Shown: positions 15,278 to 24,536 of the stretch, piece by piece
How the letters are laid out: each line of letters begins with the position of its first letter
Numbering within the stretch: position 1 is the stretch's first letter
Assembly (NCBI RefSeq): GCF_029392315.1
Contig: NZ_CP113939.1
Location: forward strand, 2,356,001-2,420,000
Origin: Bifidobacterium sp. ESL0690
Lineage (GTDB): Bacteria > Actinomycetota > Actinomycetes > Actinomycetales > Bifidobacteriaceae
Direction of reading: 5' to 3'
Length of the DNA: 64,000 nt
Translations under genes and position numbers: made by a program
Notes under the pieces: generated by a model
What the model was told of the DNA's origin: nothing
The model's input: only the letters and a program-made list of their open reading frames with translations
Database searches by the model: none

Positions 15278-18200
15278 CTACTCGTTGCCGCGATGCTGCG
15301 CGTAGACGATCTGGCTGCGCCTCGTGGCGGCATAGCAGGCAAGTACCGCCAAGACCACCAGCAGAATAATCCACCATGGGAAAGCGGGATGCGTCTGCAT
15401 GAGGGCCTCCGGCGAAGCCGTCGTCTCTTCCTCGCAGTACACCGTGCTCGGCACCACGTAACCGGAAGCGTCAATCTCATATGACGAGCTGGATTGGTTT
15501 CTGGGGACGCAAACCGGCTTCTTCTTCGGCTCACGCTGAGTGCCGCGCTTGCTGTTATTGGCAGTACCTTTTTGCGCTTTGTCATTGCTCTGCGGGGCGG
15601 CGGCCTGCGGAGCTACACCCGTCGCTCCCGAGAAGAACCGTTGGCCGGAAGCGCCGGACGAAGGTGCCGGAGACGCAGGAGCCGAAGGCAATCCGGCGTT
15701 CCCGCCCGCGTTGCCGCCGCCGTTACCGGGACCAGGATTGCTGGGATTCATCGGAGTGACAGGAGTGCTTGGCTTGCTGGGTTGGCTAGGCGAACTCGGC
15801 TTGTTGGGATTTTCCGGCTTGCTAGGCTTGCTGGGCTCACTCGGTTTACTCGGTTTATCGGGCTTGCTTGGGCTGGAAATCTGCCACATGGCCCGCACCA
15901 CCTGCTCGCCGGCAGGCACCCACATCTTGGTGCCGGGAGCACTGATATTCGCCGCCGTATCGCCATCGCGCAGCCAGCCGACATTGCTGAAACCTTTGGC
16001 TTCAAGCGCCTGGGGAGCCACGAACGCCATACCGTGCACGTCGACGGGAGTCGCGGAGCCGTCCACCTTGATCGATTCGCCGTCAGCGCCGTAAAGCTTC
16101 TTCGGAGCCATCGCCTTGTCGTCGTAAGAATCCTTCGGTTTGGTGGCGTCGAGGCCGGCGAAATGCACCAGCGCGCCCTGTTCCCAAACGTAGGTCGCCT
16201 CGGACTTGTTGGCATTGGCCCGCTGAATCATCGCGGCCGTGGCGCTGCTTCCGGAAGCCCGTCCGCAGCTCGACCACGCCTCGCCCTGCGCCGTATAGCT
16301 CGAACCGTCGGGGGCGGTGCAGGCCTGCTCGGCGCTGGCCTTGGCGCTGGCCTCGGCCCATTGGCCGCTATATTGGCTGAAGTCGCGAGTGACGCCACCG
16401 GGCTCGACACCGGCGACAAAGTATTCCGGGCGCAGCGTGGTCTTCGGACCCACAGTGAGCTGGCGGAGCTTGGCGGAGAAACGCGGCTGGAAGCCGGTAT
16501 TCGCCGTCGTGTCCCAACCGGTGAGGTCGAGCGCGGCAACGTTGGCGTCGCGCATCGACATCTCAGCGTTGACTGCGTTGTTGACCTTCCAGCCGGAGAG
16601 GTCGAGCTTCATGCCTTCAGGCGCGCCCGCACCGTTGAAGGTGTTGTCGAAGCTCTTGATCTTGCTGGCGTCCCAACCAGAAAGATTCATGGTCTTGAGG
16701 CTCGAAGTACCGGCAAATACGTTGTTCAAAGTCGTCGCTTTACTAACGTTCCAGTTCGAAAGATCGAGGCTTTCGAGTCCGGAGTCGCCGGAGAACATGT
16801 TGTCGATGCCGTAATTGTAATGGTATGTGGTGTTGTTGCCTTCGTGGACCTCATGCTGGTAATCCGAATGCACCTGGCTCAGGTCCCATCCGCTCAGGTC
16901 CAATGACTTGAGCTTCGGGCAATCCTTGAACATGTTGAATGCATTGGCAACGATGGAGGTGTCCCATACCTTGCTTCCGGACTTGTGAGCCATGCTGCCG
17001 ACGCTCGTCAGCGAGGAATCCCCGCTGAACATGCCATCCATAAGCCAGAGCTTGCTGGTGTCCCAATTGCTGACGTCGACCGACTCAAGCTTCGGATCAT
17101 TCTGGAACATGTCAGCTGTGGCCTCGTTGTTGTGCGTGTCCCATTTCGAAACGTCCAGCGTCTTGAGGTTCGGCATATTGCTGAACATGTTTTCGGTAGA
17201 TCGAACACCGCCCATGCTCCAACCGGCGATGGGCAGCGTTTTGGCCGCACAACCATCGAACATGCGATCGACCTTGACGTCCCGGCCGGCGAAATCCCAA
17301 CCCTTCAACGAGTCAAGATTGACGTCCTTTGCATCCTTGCCAAAGTTCTGGAACGCGTAGCCCGCCTCCTTCAAATGGGAAATGTCCCAGTGGGAAAGAT
17401 CGATCGTGGAAAGCTTGTAGCAATTCTTAAACATGGCGCTGATGCTGCTCATGGACGCGGTGTTCCACTCCGGAATGCCTTTAATTTCGGTAAGCCTCGA
17501 GCAACCGGAAAACATGGAAGACATATTCTCCGCCGAAGAGGTGTCCCAGCCCGAAAGATCGACCGAGGTGAGCTGGCTTGGCATCTTCTTCTCGCTGCCC
17601 GTCATCCCGTGGCCGTAGTAGATGCCGATATCCATGGCAAACACATCGGACATGTTCTTGAGGTTCTTCGTGTTCCACGCGTGCAGGTCAAGATCGGTCA
17701 ACGCCCAATCGTCGCAGAACATGCTATCGATCTTGTTTACGTTGGAAACCTGCAGATTTTCAATTCCGCCGATCGACTTCAGGTTCTGGTTATAGGCGAA
17801 CATCTGGCTGGCGTCAGTCACGGATTTCATGTTGATCTTATCGACGCCTTTGAGCTGTGTCAACGATTCGGTCGACGGAGACTCGTCCTGATATCCGCGC
17901 GCGCCTGAGAAAAGGCCTTTCATCGATGTGACATGCGAAGTGTCCCAAGTGCCGAGGACGCTCACATCCTTGAGGTCTCCGTCCAACGCGAACATCTCGG
18001 TCATGTCGTTCAGGCTGCCGAGCTTGAGGTTTTTCACGTCACCAAGGCTTTTCAGGCCGCGCGCATCGTAGAACATACGTGCCATGTTCTTTACCTGCGA
18101 AAGGTTCCAGCTTGAAAGCGCCGTGAATTCCGAAACGTACGTCTCGCTGAACATATTGCTCATATCGGTCACCTTTGAGGTATCCCAATTCTTGAGCGCT

Positions 18201-19333
18201 GCGGTGCTCGTAAGCCAAGGGGTCGAGTAGAACATGGAGCTCATGTCCGTCACCTTGCTGGTATCGAGCTTGCCGATTTGGTCCATGTCGAAGATGTCTT
18301 CGACGCGCTGGTAAGCGAACATTCTTGTGCTGTTGGCAGGAAGGGCCGTGTGTTGCGGATCCGTGAAGTTGATCTTGGTTGTGGCCGACATCTGGCTGGT
18401 GCCCCACCTGCCCGTGTACCAGGGAGCGTCGGTATAGCTGCCAAGCGTGCCGTCGCCGATAAAGTAGTTATCGCTTTCGGATCCGCCACTCTTAGTGAAG
18501 ACGTTATTTCTGGTTATCGTGGCACTTCCCCACTTCCGAACGGAGGTCTGTTCACGCCATTCGTCATTACGCGTCATGGAAAAGCCGTTTTTGTTGCCAC
18601 CGCCGATTTCGGCGACAAGATTTCCGGGCACATCGAAGCGGACGGTATCCAACGTCCCGTCTGCATCCATCATGACCAGGCTCAGCGCCGAACCGTACGG
18701 ATATTCGTACTTTTTGATGCCATCCTTTTCCAAGGTTACTTGCTTCGGGCTGGCAGAAGTCGTCGTAGCGTCGAAGGAACGATAGGTATAGCTGCCGTCG
18801 CTGCGGAACTGGAGCAGCGAACCATCGACCACCTTGAACGTGAATCCACCATCGGCAAAAGTAAGGCTGGCACTCGGCTTGCTTGGCTTCTGGCCGAGCT
18901 GCGAAGAACTTGGGCCATGATTGTCGTTCGTAGGCTGAGATGGCTGATTCGTTACGCTCTGAGGCTGAGAATTTATACCGTTTTGGACATCCTGGGGCTG
19001 AGAGCTTGCACCCTTTGGGGCATCCGGAGCATGCGGATCCCGCACGCTTGCGGACTCCTTGGACGTTTCGCTCTTCAAACCATTGCCGTTATCTGATTGA
19101 GGTTGCGGCTTGGCGTGGGCGGCCGTCTCACCGCTTCCAACTGCCTGCCCATCGTTCTTGGCAGACTTATTTTTCTCCTCCGCTTTCGCATTGGCCTGCT
19201 GAGCAGAGGAATTCTGGTCGCTCCCACCCGCACTTGAGTCGCTTGCACTCGCGGAAATAGCGGCGGTTCCGCATAACATGGCCAAAGCGACAACCGAACC
19301 AAATACCTTGACTAACTTCTTATTGGTAGCCAT
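15278..19333 (-). CDS. BspA-like (DUF285) leucine-rich-repeat surface protein with two-Cys membrane anchor
   Basis: 1351 residues. A signal peptide (VKVFGSVVALAMLCGTAAIS, cleavage after ASA near residue 30) is followed by a 130-residue Ser/Gln/Pro/Asn linker. A beta-rich domain follows (about 155-340). About 25 DUF285 repeats (about 365-960) have the form W-D-T-S-x-V-x-x-M-x-x-M-F. A B-repeat-like segment ends VVRAMWQ near residue 1160, followed by SKP/SxP repeats (PSKPSEPSKPSKPENPNKPS). The C-terminus has PVCVPRN and VYC cysteines about 30 residues apart, a helix (WWIILLVVLAVLACYAA) and a short charged tail; there is no LPXTG. It is displayed on the surface and probably binds host or matrix ligands. 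Monocistronic. Confidence 0.9.
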   Translation of the reverse strand: MATNKKLVKVFGSVVALAMLCGTAAISASASDSSAGGSDQNSSAQQANAKAEEKNKSAKNDGQAVGSGETAAHAKPQPQSDNGNGLKSETSKESASVRDPHAPDAPKGASSQPQDVQNGINSQPQSVTNQPSQPTNDNHGPSSSQLGQKPSKPSASLTFADGGFTFKVVDGSLLQFRSDGSYTYRSFDATTTSASPKQVTLEKDGIKKYEYPYGSALSLVMMDADGTLDTVRFDVPGNLVAEIGGGNKNGFSMTRNDEWREQTSVRKWGSATITRNNVFTKSGGSESDNYFIGDGTLGSYTDAPWYTGRWGTSQMSATTKINFTDPQHTALPANSTRMFAYQRVEDIFDMDQIGKLDTSKVTDMSSMFYSTPWLTSTAALKNWDTSKVTDMSNMFSETYVSEFTALSSWNLSQVKNMARMFYDARGLKSLGDVKNLKLGSLNDMTEMFALDGDLKDVSVLGTWDTSHVTSMKGLFSGARGYQDESPSTESLTQLKGVDKINMKSVTDASQMFAYNQNLKSIGGIENLQVSNVNKIDSMFCDDWALTDLDLHAWNTKNLKNMSDVFAMDIGIYYGHGMTGSEKKMPSQLTSVDLSGWDTSSAENMSSMFSGCSRLTEIKGIPEWNTASMSSISAMFKNCYKLSTIDLSHWDISHLKEAGYAFQNFGKDAKDVNLDSLKGWDFAGRDVKVDRMFDGCAAKTLPIAGWSMGGVRSTENMFSNMPNLKTLDVSKWDTHNNEATADMFQNDPKLESVDVSNWDTSKLWLMDGMFSGDSSLTSVGSMAHKSGSKVWDTSIVANAFNMFKDCPKLKSLDLSGWDLSQVHSDYQHEVHEGNNTTYHYNYGIDNMFSGDSGLESLDLSNWNVSKATTLNNVFAGTSSLKTMNLSGWDASKIKSFDNTFNGAGAPEGMKLDLSGWKVNNAVNAEMSMRDANVAALDLTGWDTTANTGFQPRFSAKLRQLTVGPKTTLRPEYFVAGVEPGGVTRDFSQYSGQWAEASAKASAEQACTAPDGSSYTAQGEAWSSCGRASGSSATAAMIQRANANKSEATYVWEQGALVHFAGLDATKPKDSYDDKAMAPKKLYGADGESIKVDGSATPVDVHGMAFVAPQALEAKGFSNVGWLRDGDTAANISAPGTKMWVPAGEQVVRAMWQISSPSKPDKPSKPSEPSKPSKPENPNKPSSPSQPSKPSTPVTPMNPSNPGPGNGGGNAGGNAGLPSAPASPAPSSGASGQRFFSGATGVAPQAAAPQSNDKAQKGTANNSKRGTQREPKKKPVCVPRNQSSSSYEIDASGYVVPSTVYCEEETTASPEALMQTHPAFPWWIILLVVLAVLACYAATRRSQIVYAQHRGNE

Positions 19334-19751
19334 TTCTTCTCATTCTCTAGATACACAGACTAATAATTTTAATCCACTATAGTTATTATGTTCTAGACAG
19401 AGAGAATTTGCAAATTAGGTATCAAACGATACACTTCATAAAGCGAAATATACATAATAGAACGTTAAGAATAGTAAACCAGACATTATTGTTGTTCTCA
19501 TGTCGCTAAATGGTGGAAAATTCGCCGTTTTAAGCAATCGCCGAAGTCGATTGTCTGCGGATGGATAAGGTCGGGAATTCTTGTGAAATTTCGCAACTTT
19601 GCACGACACGCCATTTCGCCAATTTGGCAATCAGCGAATTTTTTAATAGTGGACCACGATGTTCACTCTGCCACACGGATTTCCGGAAAGAATTTCGAAG
19701 ATGATTTCGAAAGAGAACCTTCAGAAGAACTTCCGAGCCAGCCGACCCGTC
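19334..19751. other. AT-rich leader of the LRR gene
   Basis: About 420 bases upstream of the leftward LRR gene hold no supported gene. The part nearest the gene (19360-19500) is very AT-rich with several -10-like hexamers (for example TAACTATAGT on the minus strand), consistent with the promoter. A GAGAAGAA ribosome site precedes the LRR start. Confidence 0.5.
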
Positions 19752-19799
19752 AGAAAAGCCAGACGGGCCGCCGGCCACTGAAAGCCGACAGCCCGTCTG
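19752..19799 (-). terminator. Terminator after the aminotransferase
   Basis: CAGACGGGC pairs with GCCCGTCTG, with an inner GTCGGC/GCCGGC-like pairing. On the minus strand the stem is followed by GCTTTTCTG. It starts about 27 bases after the stop at 19826. Confidence 0.8.
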
Positions 19800-19825
19800 A
19801 TGTCATTTACTACTGACTTAGCTTA

Positions 19826-21163
19826 TTACCAGCCGATCTTCCCGGCGTCTTCGGGCAGACTCAGCTTACCCTCCGCCAGTTCGGCCAGCGCCTGGTCGAA
19901 GGCCTTGAAGGCCTGCTGCAGCTGGTCTTCGGTGATGACCAGCGGCGGCTGGAAGCGCAGGATGTAGCCACAAAGGCTGATGATGATGACGCCCAATTGG
20001 TAGAGGCGATAGATCAGCTTGGTCGTAGCCTCCTGGTCGCCCTCCCCGGTTTCCGGGTTGATGATGTCGATGCCGCCGTCGAGACCGTAGAAACGGATGT
20101 CGCCGATGAAATCGTATTGTTCACGCTTCTTCTCGAAGTAGGCCTTGACTTCAGGGCCCAGCTTCGCGGAACGCTCGACGAGATGCTCCTGCTCCATGAC
20201 GTCCAGCGTGGCGTTCGCCGCAGCCGTGGTGACCGGGTTGCCGGCGGTCGTGTAGGTGACGGCCGGGGAACCCAAGGAGTCCATGATCTCCGCGCGCCCG
20301 ATAATCGCACTCAGCGGCAGACCGGAGGCGATGGACTTGCCGATGGTCATCAGGTCGGGCTCGAGGCCGAAGTTCTGAATCGACCACCATTTGCCGGTAC
20401 GCCCCATGCCCTGGTTGACCTCATCGATCGCGATGACGATGCCGTGCTCGTGCGCGAACTTCCAGAGGAAGTCCATATACTTTTGCGGCGCCTTGATGAT
20501 GCCGCCATCGCCCTGAATCGGCTCGATGACGATTGCGGCGACCTCCTCGGCCGGCAGATAGGTCTCGAAGGGCAGCTTGAAGGCGGCGATCATCCGCTCG
20601 ATGAACTCGTCCTCGCTCTCGTTGGGCAGCCGCTTATGCAAATCGGGATACGGCACCTTCACCACACCCGGGAGCATCGGAGCCATCTTGCGGCTCATAT
20701 TGAGGCTGACCGACGAAATGGACATCGAGCCGTAGGTGGAGCCATGATAGGCACCCGTGTAGCTGACGATGTACTGACGGCCGGTATAGGCGCGGGAATA
20801 CTTGATGATCGCGTCGTTGGCGTCCGAGCCGGAATTGCCCCAGGCGACCTTGACAGGCCCGCTCATCGGTGCCAGCTTAGCCAGGCGCTGAGCCAATTCG
20901 ATCTCAGGGCCGCTGGCGAAATAGGCCGGCGTGTACTGGATCAGGTTTGCTGCCTGCTTTTGGATCGCCTCCACGACGTGGGGGTGGCAATGGCCGGTAT
21001 TCGTCGCGGACGCACTGGCCAGCAGGTCGATATAGTCACGTCCATCGGCATCGGTCAGCAGGGCACCTTTGGCCTTTTGGATGACGATATCGAAATATTG
21101 GATACGCACCGCAGGAGACAGGACCTTGCTCTCCTGGGCCAATAATTGTTGATTGTTATCCAA
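19826..21163 (-). CDS. Class III PLP aminotransferase, isoleucine 2-epimerase-like
   Basis: 445 residues with a TTG start, chosen because AAGGAGGAG lies five bases upstream. Class III fold-I features: GNSGSDANDAIIKYSRAYTG, YTGAYHGSTYGSMS, IEPIQGDGGI, the PLP-ring Asp in IDEVNQGMGRTG and the Schiff-base Lys in TIGKSIASG. Sequence blocks (YIDLLASASATNTGH, YTPAYF, ILRFQPPLVI and the final KIGW) closely match the Lactobacillus buchneri isoleucine 2-epimerase as I remember it, more than GABA or ornithine aminotransferases. It would interconvert L-isoleucine and D-allo-isoleucine or racemise related amino acids. GABA aminotransferase remains the alternative. Its gene follows the amino acid permease gene by ten bases, so they form an operon. 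Confidence 0.85.
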   Translation of the reverse strand: MDNNQQLLAQESKVLSPAVRIQYFDIVIQKAKGALLTDADGRDYIDLLASASATNTGHCHPHVVEAIQKQAANLIQYTPAYFASGPEIELAQRLAKLAPMSGPVKVAWGNSGSDANDAIIKYSRAYTGRQYIVSYTGAYHGSTYGSMSISSVSLNMSRKMAPMLPGVVKVPYPDLHKRLPNESEDEFIERMIAAFKLPFETYLPAEEVAAIVIEPIQGDGGIIKAPQKYMDFLWKFAHEHGIVIAIDEVNQGMGRTGKWWSIQNFGLEPDLMTIGKSIASGLPLSAIIGRAEIMDSLGSPAVTYTTAGNPVTTAAANATLDVMEQEHLVERSAKLGPEVKAYFEKKREQYDFIGDIRFYGLDGGIDIINPETGEGDQEATTKLIYRLYQLGVIIISLCGYILRFQPPLVITEDQLQQAFKAFDQALAELAEGKLSLPEDAGKIGW

Positions 21164-21173
21164 CTTCTCCTCC

Positions 21174-22607
21174 TTACTTCTTGTTGTTCAAAGCGGAATG
21201 TCGCATTCCGTAGCAGAAATACAGAATCAGGCCGAAAATGAACCAGCCCAACGCATAAATCTTCGCGTCGTTGCTCAGCCCGATAAACACGACCAACGAG
21301 CCGATGAAAGCCAAGGCGGGCATCACCGGATAGAACGGCATCTTGAAGCCGGGCTCGGCGATATCCTTGCCTTCGCGCTTGCGCAGGCCATAGATACCCA
21401 GCGAGACGAACATGAAGGCGATCAGGGTTCCAGCCGAAATCAGCTGGCTTAAGAACGCGAACGGGAAGATGGAACCGATGATCACGGCGAAGACCGTCAG
21501 CGCGAGCAAAGCGTTGTTCGGCAGGTGGTTCTCGTTGATCTTGCCCAGCCACTTCGGGAGCAGACCATCACGACCGAAGGAATAAAGCAGACGGGAACCG
21601 GCCATCATCATGCCGATCAACGCTGCGAACATGCCCAAGCAAGCCACCGCCTGCACGATGGTGGCGATAATCACGTGGCCGCTCTTGCGCAAGGCCCAAC
21701 CCACCGGTTCGGCGTTGTTGGCATAGAGCGGATAGTGGAACATACCGACCAGGACCAGCGAGACGGCCGCGAACAACACGACGCCAATCAGCAAGGAACC
21801 CATGATTCCCTTAGGCATCGTCTTGGCGGGGTCCTTGGCCTCGGCGGAATTGGCGGCGATGGAATCGAAGCCGATATACGCCAGGAAAATCATCGAGACA
21901 CCGGCATAGATACCCTGCCAGCCGCCGAAGGCCGACCCGTCAGGATTGAGATGGTACTTGGGAATAAACGGTACGTAATTTTCCGGTTTGATCGCCGTGC
22001 AACCAACCACGATGAACAGCAGGATGACGATGACCTTCAACACCACCAGAACGTTCTCGACACGGCTGGTTTGGCTGGCTCCTCGGGAAATCAGGAGCGC
22101 CACGGCGAGAATCGCGACCACGGAAACCAGGTCGATGATTCCGCCATCGGTGCCGAAGGGATTGGCCAACATCTTCGGCAGCTTCAAGCCCAAAGGCTCA
22201 ATCAAACCGCGGAAATTGGCAGACAGGCCCGAACCGACGAAGGCCACGGCGATGAAATATTCCGCCAGCAGGGCCCAGCCGGCGATCCAACCGAAGAACT
22301 CACCGAAAATGACGTTGATCCATGAATACGCCGAACCTGCGAACGGCATCGCCGAAGCCATTTCAGCATAGGCGAAGGCCACCAGACCAGCGACGACGCC
22401 AGCGGCGATGAAGGAAAGCACCACCGCCGGGCCTGCGTGCTGGGCCGCTACCGTTCCGGGCAGGGTGAAGATAGCCGTGGACAGGACGGTTCCCAAGCCC
22501 AGGGCCAGGAAGTCCCGTACGCGCAGGGTACGCTTGAGATGAGCGTCCTTCTGCTCATAGACGCTGGGGTCCTCTTTTCGGAAAATACGTTCCTTAATAC
22601 TCGCCAT
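21174..22607 (-). CDS. APC family amino acid permease
   Basis: 477 residues from the ATG at 22607 (GAAAGG seven bases upstream; a GTG two codons earlier is possible). Twelve membrane helices. The APC signature runs LALGLGTVLSTAIFTLPG in helix 1, AYAEMASAMPFAGSAYSW in helix 3 and IGFDSIAANSAEAKDPAKTM after helix 6. This is the cationic/branched-chain (CAT, YfnA/BcaP) subgroup. It probably imports a hydrophobic amino acid, and the adjacent isoleucine-epimerase-like enzyme suggests a branched-chain one. It is first in a two-gene leftward operon and divergent from nrdF across about 500 bases. Confidence 0.9.
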   Translation of the reverse strand: MASIKERIFRKEDPSVYEQKDAHLKRTLRVRDFLALGLGTVLSTAIFTLPGTVAAQHAGPAVVLSFIAAGVVAGLVAFAYAEMASAMPFAGSAYSWINVIFGEFFGWIAGWALLAEYFIAVAFVGSGLSANFRGLIEPLGLKLPKMLANPFGTDGGIIDLVSVVAILAVALLISRGASQTSRVENVLVVLKVIVILLFIVVGCTAIKPENYVPFIPKYHLNPDGSAFGGWQGIYAGVSMIFLAYIGFDSIAANSAEAKDPAKTMPKGIMGSLLIGVVLFAAVSLVLVGMFHYPLYANNAEPVGWALRKSGHVIIATIVQAVACLGMFAALIGMMMAGSRLLYSFGRDGLLPKWLGKINENHLPNNALLALTVFAVIIGSIFPFAFLSQLISAGTLIAFMFVSLGIYGLRKREGKDIAEPGFKMPFYPVMPALAFIGSLVVFIGLSNDAKIYALGWFIFGLILYFCYGMRHSALNNKK

Positions 22608-23113
22608 ACTCACCCTTTCAGTTCCGATAATTTCTGTCCTAATAATTTCTAATGAAACATATGAAATCGTGTTAGAGAGCGCAAGACCTACCGCGCACCT
22701 TCGATTCTCTGTTCTCGCACACCAAAGTACTGCGTTCCATCCGGTGTCGCACCATTATTTCGCATAGTGACATAGGCGTTTGGCGGCATTCGGGCCGGTC
22801 CGCACGGGTAACGTACAGTCGTCGGTCGGCTTCTCGCACCATCAATGTATGACATGCCCATGTTAGGTACATCACAGCATTGCCCCGCGTGCCGCAAAGC
22901 GAAGCTGCAACCTTGCCATTACTATATATAGAGGTATCACATTGCCGAACCACTAGATATAGTGCTGTCACCGTTGGGAAACCAACCGCTCTATGTCAAC
23001 GGAATACGGGAGAATGAACCCTCCGAAAACGTATTCGCGCGCGGCCGGCCAAAGCAGCAAGCGGATACCGACGAAACTTTAAAAACCAGAACGCCATAAA
23101 AGAAGGAACACTC
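22608..23113. other. Divergent intergenic region between permease and nrdF
   Basis: 506 bases without a supported gene. A run of loosely similar TCGCAC blocks occurs at 22710-22850 (TCTCGCACACCA, TCGCACCATTA, TCTCGCACCATC). A leftward open frame across it has no membrane, domain or ribosome-site support. The NrdR boxes lie at 22920-22964. Confidence 0.5.
22920..22964 (+). promoter_or_regulatory. Two NrdR boxes upstream of nrdF
   Basis: TACTATATATAGAG (22920-22933) and CACTAGATATAGTG (22951-22964) match the core CACTATATATAGTG at 12 and 13 of 14 positions. Their starts are 31 bases apart, three helical turns, the spacing at which NrdR binds tandem boxes. They lie about 150 bases before nrdF and would repress it when dATP is high. 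Confidence 0.85.
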
Positions 23114-24166
23114 ATGACAAACGAGGTCAAACTCGCCGATGACAAGATGATGGCCGATTCGCTGACACCCCCGCAGTGGTCGACGGCCTTCGCAAAGGGC
23201 GCGGATCCCAAGTCCCTGCGCATCCGCCCCGTCAACTGGAACAACATCCAGGACGACAAAGACCTCGAGGTATGGAACCGCCTCATCGCCAACTTCTGGC
23301 TGCCTGAGAAGGTGCCGCTGTCGAACGACATTCCTTCCTGGCGTTCGATGACCGAGCACGAGCGTCAGACCACCGTGCGCGTCTTCACCGGCCTCACCAC
23401 GCTCGACACCGAGCAGGCCACCGTCGGCGAGCTCGTTCAGATCCCCGACGCGCTCACGGAACACGAGCAGGCCATCTACACCAACATCGCCTTCATGCAG
23501 TCGGTGCACGCCCGCTCCTATTCCTCCATCTTCTCCACCCTCTGCTCCTCCGAGCAGATCGACGAAGCCTACCGCTGGGCCGTGGGAAACGACCTGGTGC
23601 AGGAGCGCGTGCGCATCGTCATGGAGCAGTACCAGTCCGATGACCCGCTGAAGCGCAAGGTCGCGGCCGTGATGCTTTCCAGCCTCCTGCTCTACGCGGG
23701 CTTCTACCTGCCGCTCTACTTCTCCAGCCGTGCGAAGCTGATGAACACCGCCGACATGATCCGCCTCATCCTTCGCGACAAGGCTATCCACGGCTACTAC
23801 TCCGGCTACAAGTACCAGCGCCACCTCGAGCATCGCACCGCCGCCGACCAGGAAATGCTCAAGAAGTACACCGACGATTTGCTGAACCAGCTTTACGACC
23901 TGGAAGTCAAGTACTCTGATCAGGTCTACGAAGGCTTCGATTTCATCGACGACGTGCAGGCGTTCGTGCGCTATAACGCCAACAAGACGCTGATGAACCT
24001 CGGCTACGAGGCCAAGTTCTCCGCCGCCGAGACCAAGGTGAGCCCCGAGATCATCGCCGCGCTCTCGCCTTCCGCCGACGAGAACCACGACTTCTTCTCC
24101 GGCTCAGGCTCCTCCTATGTGATCGGCAACGCCGAGGCCACCGACGACGAGGATTGGGACTTCTGA
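23114..24166 (+). CDS. nrdF: Class Ib ribonucleotide reductase beta subunit
   Basis: 350 residues. The fold and metal-ligand motifs of R2F are complete: LDTEQATVGE, EHEQAIYTNIAFMQSVHARSYSSIF with Glu and His ligands and the downstream radical Tyr region, then RDKAIHGYYSGYKYQ with the second Glu/His set. The C-terminal tail ends ATDDEDWDF, the peptide that docks on NrdE. With NrdE, NrdI and NrdH it makes deoxyribonucleotides via a Mn-tyrosyl radical. GAAGGAA lies before the ATG (aaaagaaggaacactcATG). No nrdH, nrdI or nrdE gene is adjacent: the upstream gene points away and the next gene is a surface protein. It is therefore transcribed alone, under the NrdR boxes at 22920-22964. Confidence 0.97.
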   Translation: MTNEVKLADDKMMADSLTPPQWSTAFAKGADPKSLRIRPVNWNNIQDDKDLEVWNRLIANFWLPEKVPLSNDIPSWRSMTEHERQTTVRVFTGLTTLDTEQATVGELVQIPDALTEHEQAIYTNIAFMQSVHARSYSSIFSTLCSSEQIDEAYRWAVGNDLVQERVRIVMEQYQSDDPLKRKVAAVMLSSLLLYAGFYLPLYFSSRAKLMNTADMIRLILRDKAIHGYYSGYKYQRHLEHRTAADQEMLKKYTDDLLNQLYDLEVKYSDQVYEGFDFIDDVQAFVRYNANKTLMNLGYEAKFSAAETKVSPEIIAALSPSADENHDFFSGSGSSYVIGNAEATDDEDWDF

Positions 24167-24201
24167 TCTAGATTCACTCTTTCTAAACCTCCAAGTTTCA
24201 C

Positions 24202-24243
24202 AAAACGCCCAGCCACGTGCCCCGCATGTGTCTGGGCGTTTTG
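24202..24243 (+). terminator. Terminator after nrdF
   Basis: AAAACGCCCAG pairs with CTGGGCGTTTT, ending in a T run, about 36 bases after the stop. The following 24244-24536 contain no gene but an AT-rich promoter zone for the next LRR gene (TATATATTACAATAATAATTA around 24439-24460). Confidence 0.9.
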
Positions 24244-24536
24244 CATTCGGCTTGCTAGGTTATTCACTTATCCCCGATTTGCACTTCATGTTGCTTTTCA
24301 AATCAAACTTCACTCCATCCTGCGACGAAAGTCAGAAAAGGCTCAAAAATCCTGATTTTCGTTGTATTTTCAGGCATTTCACCGTAAGATGTCCCGTTCA
24401 TTTTTCCCAGCGGGAACACTTTTTTCTGCATTGCATTTATATATTACAATAATAATTAGCATATGTTACGAACTGGCCGGCGACGCGGGGAACGTCATCA
24501 GCCGGCTGAGCAAGCTAACAACAGGGGAGAGAAATC

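Noticed and set aside
22672..22971. A 99-codon leftward frame between the permease and nrdF genes
   Set aside because: No ribosome site or domain, and it overlaps the NrdR boxes.
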